21,576 nt of DNA. Origin: Gaiellasilicea sp039914895. GTDB taxonomy: Bacteria > Actinomycetota > Thermoleophilia > Gaiellales > Gaiellaceae. Within the stretch, counting starts at the first letter, position 1; each line of letters starts with the position of its first letter. Under the pieces are notes generated by a model. It was given only the letters and a program-made list of their open reading frames with translations. It had not been told where the DNA came from and made no database searches. The stretch lies in assembly GCA_039914895.1 (NCBI GenBank), contig JBDSOJ010000086.1:1-21576 (forward strand), read 5' to 3'. Positions 17,671 to 21,576 of this stretch are shown in pieces. The translations under genes were made by a program, and so were the position numbers.

Positions 17671-19172
17671 GTGTCTCTTGCGACCTCGACCACGCTCGGC
17701 GCGGTGCCGCTGGCAGCGGGTCTGACGCAGTTCCGTGTCTGGGCGCCGCATGCACGCTCGGTATCCGTCCGCGGCCAGGAGCTCGAGGAGGTCGACGGCG
17801 GCCTCTGGGCCGGCGAGGCGCCCGCAGCGCCCGGCGACGACTACCGCTTCGTCCTCGACGGCGTCGACGCGTGGCCGGATCCGCATTCGCGCTGGCAGCC
17901 CGAGGGCGTCCGTGGCCCCTCGCGCGTGCTCGACACGGCCGCGTTCGAGATCGCACCGGGACACGGGGTCGAGCTCGACGACCTCGTTCTCTACGAGCTG
18001 CACGTCGGGACATTCTCGCCCGCGGGCACCTTCGACGGCGTGATCCAGCGGCTGCCCGCCCTGCGCGAGCTGGGCGTGACGGCGATCGAGCTGATGCCGG
18101 TCGCGACGTTCCCCGGCAACCGCGGCTGGGGCTACGACGGCCTCTACTCCTTCGCGCCGCACCCGGTCTACGGTGGGCCGGCGGGACTTGCGCGGCTCGT
18201 CGACGCCGCGCATCGCGAGGGGCTCGGAGTCGTGCTCGACGTCGTCTACAACCACATCGGGCCGGGCAACGAGGCGCTGCGGGCGTTCGGCCCGTACTTC
18301 ACCGACCGGTACGGCGCGACGCCGTGGGGCGACGCGCTCGACTACCGGCTCGAGGGCGTGCGCGAGTGGGCGCTCCAGAACGCCGAGCTCTGGGTGCGGG
18401 ATTACCGGATCGACGGGTTACGGCTCGACGCTGTCCACGCCGTCCACGACGACTCGCCCGTGCACGTGCTCGCCGAGCTGGCCGAACTCGTCCGCGCGGT
18501 CAACCCGGATGCGCTCGTGATCAGCGAGATGGGGCCGCCGGGCTTCCGCCCCCTGCGCGACTGGGGCCACGACGCGATGTGGCTCGACAGCCTCCACCAC
18601 GCGCTCCACGTCGCGCTCACCGGCGAGCGCGACGGCTACTACGCGGACTTCGACGGCTCGATCGCGTCGATCGCGGCCGAGCTGCGGCGTCCCGAGGGCG
18701 CGCGCATCGTCGTCGCCGCCCAAAGTCACGACCAGGTCGGCAACCGCGCGCTCGGCGACCGGCTCCCGGACGCGAAGCGGCGCGTCGCTGCGGCCGTCGT
18801 TCTCTTCTCGACCTTCACACCGCTGCTCTTCCAGGGCGAGGAGTACGGCGAGGGAGCACCCTTCCGCTTCTTCACCGACCACCTCGACCCGTTCATCGCC
18901 GACGCGACGCGCGAGGGCAGGCGGCGCGAGTTCCGGCACTTCGCCGGCTTCCGAGGGGAGGTCCCCGATCCCCAGGACGCCGCCAGCTTCGAGGTGTCGA
19001 AGCTGGCGCCGCGCGAGCCCGAGCAGCTCTACGTCGACCTGATCCGCCTGCGCCGCGAGCTGCCGCGCGAGCTCGAGGTTGCCTGCGACGAGGTCGCGCG
19101 GACGCTGGAGCTCCGCCGCGGCCGGGCGCTGCTCCGGGTGGACTTCGCCAACGAGACCGTCACCCTCGAGTC

Positions 19173-19176
<4 letters not shown>
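17671..19176 (+). CDS. treZ: Malto-oligosyltrehalose trehalohydrolase (GH13_10)
   Basis: 501 aa from GTG 17671. Cleaves trehalose from the end of maltooligosyl-trehalose made by TreY. An N-terminal CBM48-like domain (about 18-90: 'FRVWAPHARSVSV') precedes a barrel with 'LYELHVGTFSPAGTFDG' (108-124), 'VVLDVVYNHIGPGN' (187-200), nucleophile Asp253 in 'IDGLRLDAVHAVHD', probable acid Glu286 in 'VISEMGPP', and Asp354 in 'QSHDQVGNRALGDRL'. 'GERDGYYADFDG' and 'FQGEEYGEGAPFRFFTDH' are TreZ-typical. Shorter than usual (about 560-600 aa), mainly because the C-terminal beta domain is small. ATGA overlap with glgX. Without an intact treY in the window its substrate source is unclear. Confidence 0.93.
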
Positions 19177-21286
<2,110 letters not shown>

Positions 21287-21290
<4 letters not shown>

Positions 21291-21394
21291 CCGCGCTGCG
21301 GGCGACCTACCGGCTCCAGCTGGGGGCAGGGGCTGGGCTTTCGCGAGGCGCGGGCGCTCGTGCCCTATCTGCAAGAGCTCGGCGTCTCGCACCT
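21287..21394 (+). pseudogene. treY: 5' remnant of maltooligosyl trehalose synthase, frameshifted and truncated
   Basis: ATG 21287 overlaps the glgX stop, and 'MTALRATYRLQLG' is the classic TreY N-terminus. The frame then breaks: a G-rich stretch at 21322-21333 has one base too many, after which the next frame continues 'GLGFREARALVPYLQELGVS' and 'HL'. TreY normally goes on 'YLSP...GS.HGYD', but here the similarity ends at about codon 36, and the sequence passes straight into an inverted repeat. TreY proteins are about 700-800 aa, so almost the entire enzyme is missing. Order treZ-glgX-treY and the ATGA coupling show this was the third gene of a trehalose unit. Its product would convert the reducing end of maltodextrin into a trehalosyl end. 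Confidence 0.75.
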
Positions 21395-21419
21395 CCGAGC
21401 GCTCGGCGAACGCCGAGCG
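21395..21419. repeat. Nested inverted repeats at the treY breakpoint
   Basis: CCGAGCGCTCGG (21395-21406) is a perfect palindrome. Overlapping it, CGCTCGGCG-AA-CGCCGAGCG (21400-21419) is a nine-base-pair inverted repeat with a two-base loop. TreY similarity ends at its left edge. It could be a recombination or deletion scar, a terminator without a T-run, or an assembly artefact. The sequence to its right, through 21486, reads '...WKLAELAQALDRRKQERESA' and a stop in one frame: possibly the tail of another protein, unrecognised. Confidence 0.5.
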
Positions 21420-21515
21420 GACGTGGAAGCTCGCGGAGCTGGCGCAGGCCCTCGACCGCCGCAAGCAGGAGCGCGAGTCCGCCTAGTTCGTGCAGGCCGC
21501 TCGCATGGGCCAGTT

Positions 21516-21536
21516 GTTCGGGAGTGTCACCCGAAC
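21516..21536. promoter_or_regulatory. Inverted repeat, possible operator upstream of the last gene
   Basis: GTTCGGG and CCCGAAC are perfect seven-base arms around AGTGTCA. The element lies 17 bases before the ATG at 21553 and just ahead of the candidate -10 hexamer, covering the place of a -35 box. No T-run follows, so a regulator site is favoured over a terminator. The cognate regulator is unknown. Confidence 0.35.
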
Positions 21537-21540
21537 CTGG

Positions 21541-21546
21541 GATGAT
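21541..21546 (+). promoter_or_regulatory. Candidate -10 element (GATGAT) of the last gene
   Basis: GATGAT keeps the key A and final T of TANNNT and stands exactly six bases (CGGCAG) before ATG 21553, the same spacing as the hexamers before the ABC gene and treZ. Weak alone, it gains some weight from that repetition and from the inverted repeat just upstream. Confidence 0.25.
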
Positions 21547-21552
21547 CGGCAG

Positions 21553-21576
21553 ATGCCTGACTTACCGCAGTGGCTG
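21553..21576 (+). CDS. Start of an unidentified gene, cut by the window edge
   Basis: Only eight codons are visible: MPDLPQWL. The frame is also open upstream from 21487, with a possible ATG at 21505 (MGQLFGSVTRTWDDRQ...), but that stretch contains the inverted repeat and looks like promoter DNA, so ATG 21553 is preferred. Too short to identify. Confidence 0.35.

Overview
The window is strongly GC-rich DNA with densely packed genes, many GTG/TTG starts and many 4-bp stop/start overlaps. Gene content (GlgE pathway, TreX-TreZ-TreY route, caa3-type oxidase with CtaB, several TANNNT-like hexamers just upstream of start codons) points to a high-GC actinobacterium. A deep-branching group such as Thermoleophilia/Gaiellales is my best guess, but that placement is inference from gene content, not a computed phylogeny.

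Layout. (1) 1-1783, minus strand: the start of a secreted fibronectin-III-like protein (runs off the left edge, reading frame broken in the signal peptide) behind an amidase-signature hydrolase. (2) 1883-5797, minus strand: a respiratory cluster, transcribed ctaC/coxB (cytochrome c-fused subunit II) -> ctaD/coxA (subunit I) -> ctaB (heme O synthase with an extra N-terminal membrane domain) -> a tiny one-helix membrane protein. No subunit III is present. (3) 5811-6455: two small tail-to-tail genes of unknown function. (4) 6487-7045, minus strand: a wreck, the N-terminal half of a MarR-type regulator with two frame breaks joined to the last blades of a YVTN beta-propeller protein. (5) 7058-8209, minus strand: a compact 4-alpha-glucanotransferase (malQ). 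(6) 8251-21290, plus strand: a long glucan/trehalose locus, glgE-treS-mak-glgB, then a DrrA-type ABC exporter with two permeases, then treZ-glgX(treX). (7) From 21287: the first ~36 codons of treY, broken by a frameshift and cut off at a hairpin; the window ends in a new promoter-like region and the first codons of another gene.

How it works together (family knowledge): GlgX/TreX debranches glycogen, TreY and TreZ convert the linear chains to trehalose, TreS turns trehalose into maltose, maltokinase makes maltose 1-phosphate, GlgE adds maltosyl units to glucan, and GlgB adds branches. MalQ reshuffles the maltodextrins. The locus therefore encodes nearly a closed glycogen-trehalose-glucan loop, but the TreY step is truncated here. 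An ABC-2 exporter of unknown substrate sits in the middle of the locus.

The main enzymes are full-length and have their catalytic residues. Five reading-frame breaks, each explainable by a single base, lie in the small or peripheral genes (near 580, 2010, 6795, 6975 and 21325). They may be real decay or sequence errors; only reads or relatives can decide. I saw no rRNA, tRNA, CRISPR or recognisable insertion sequence.
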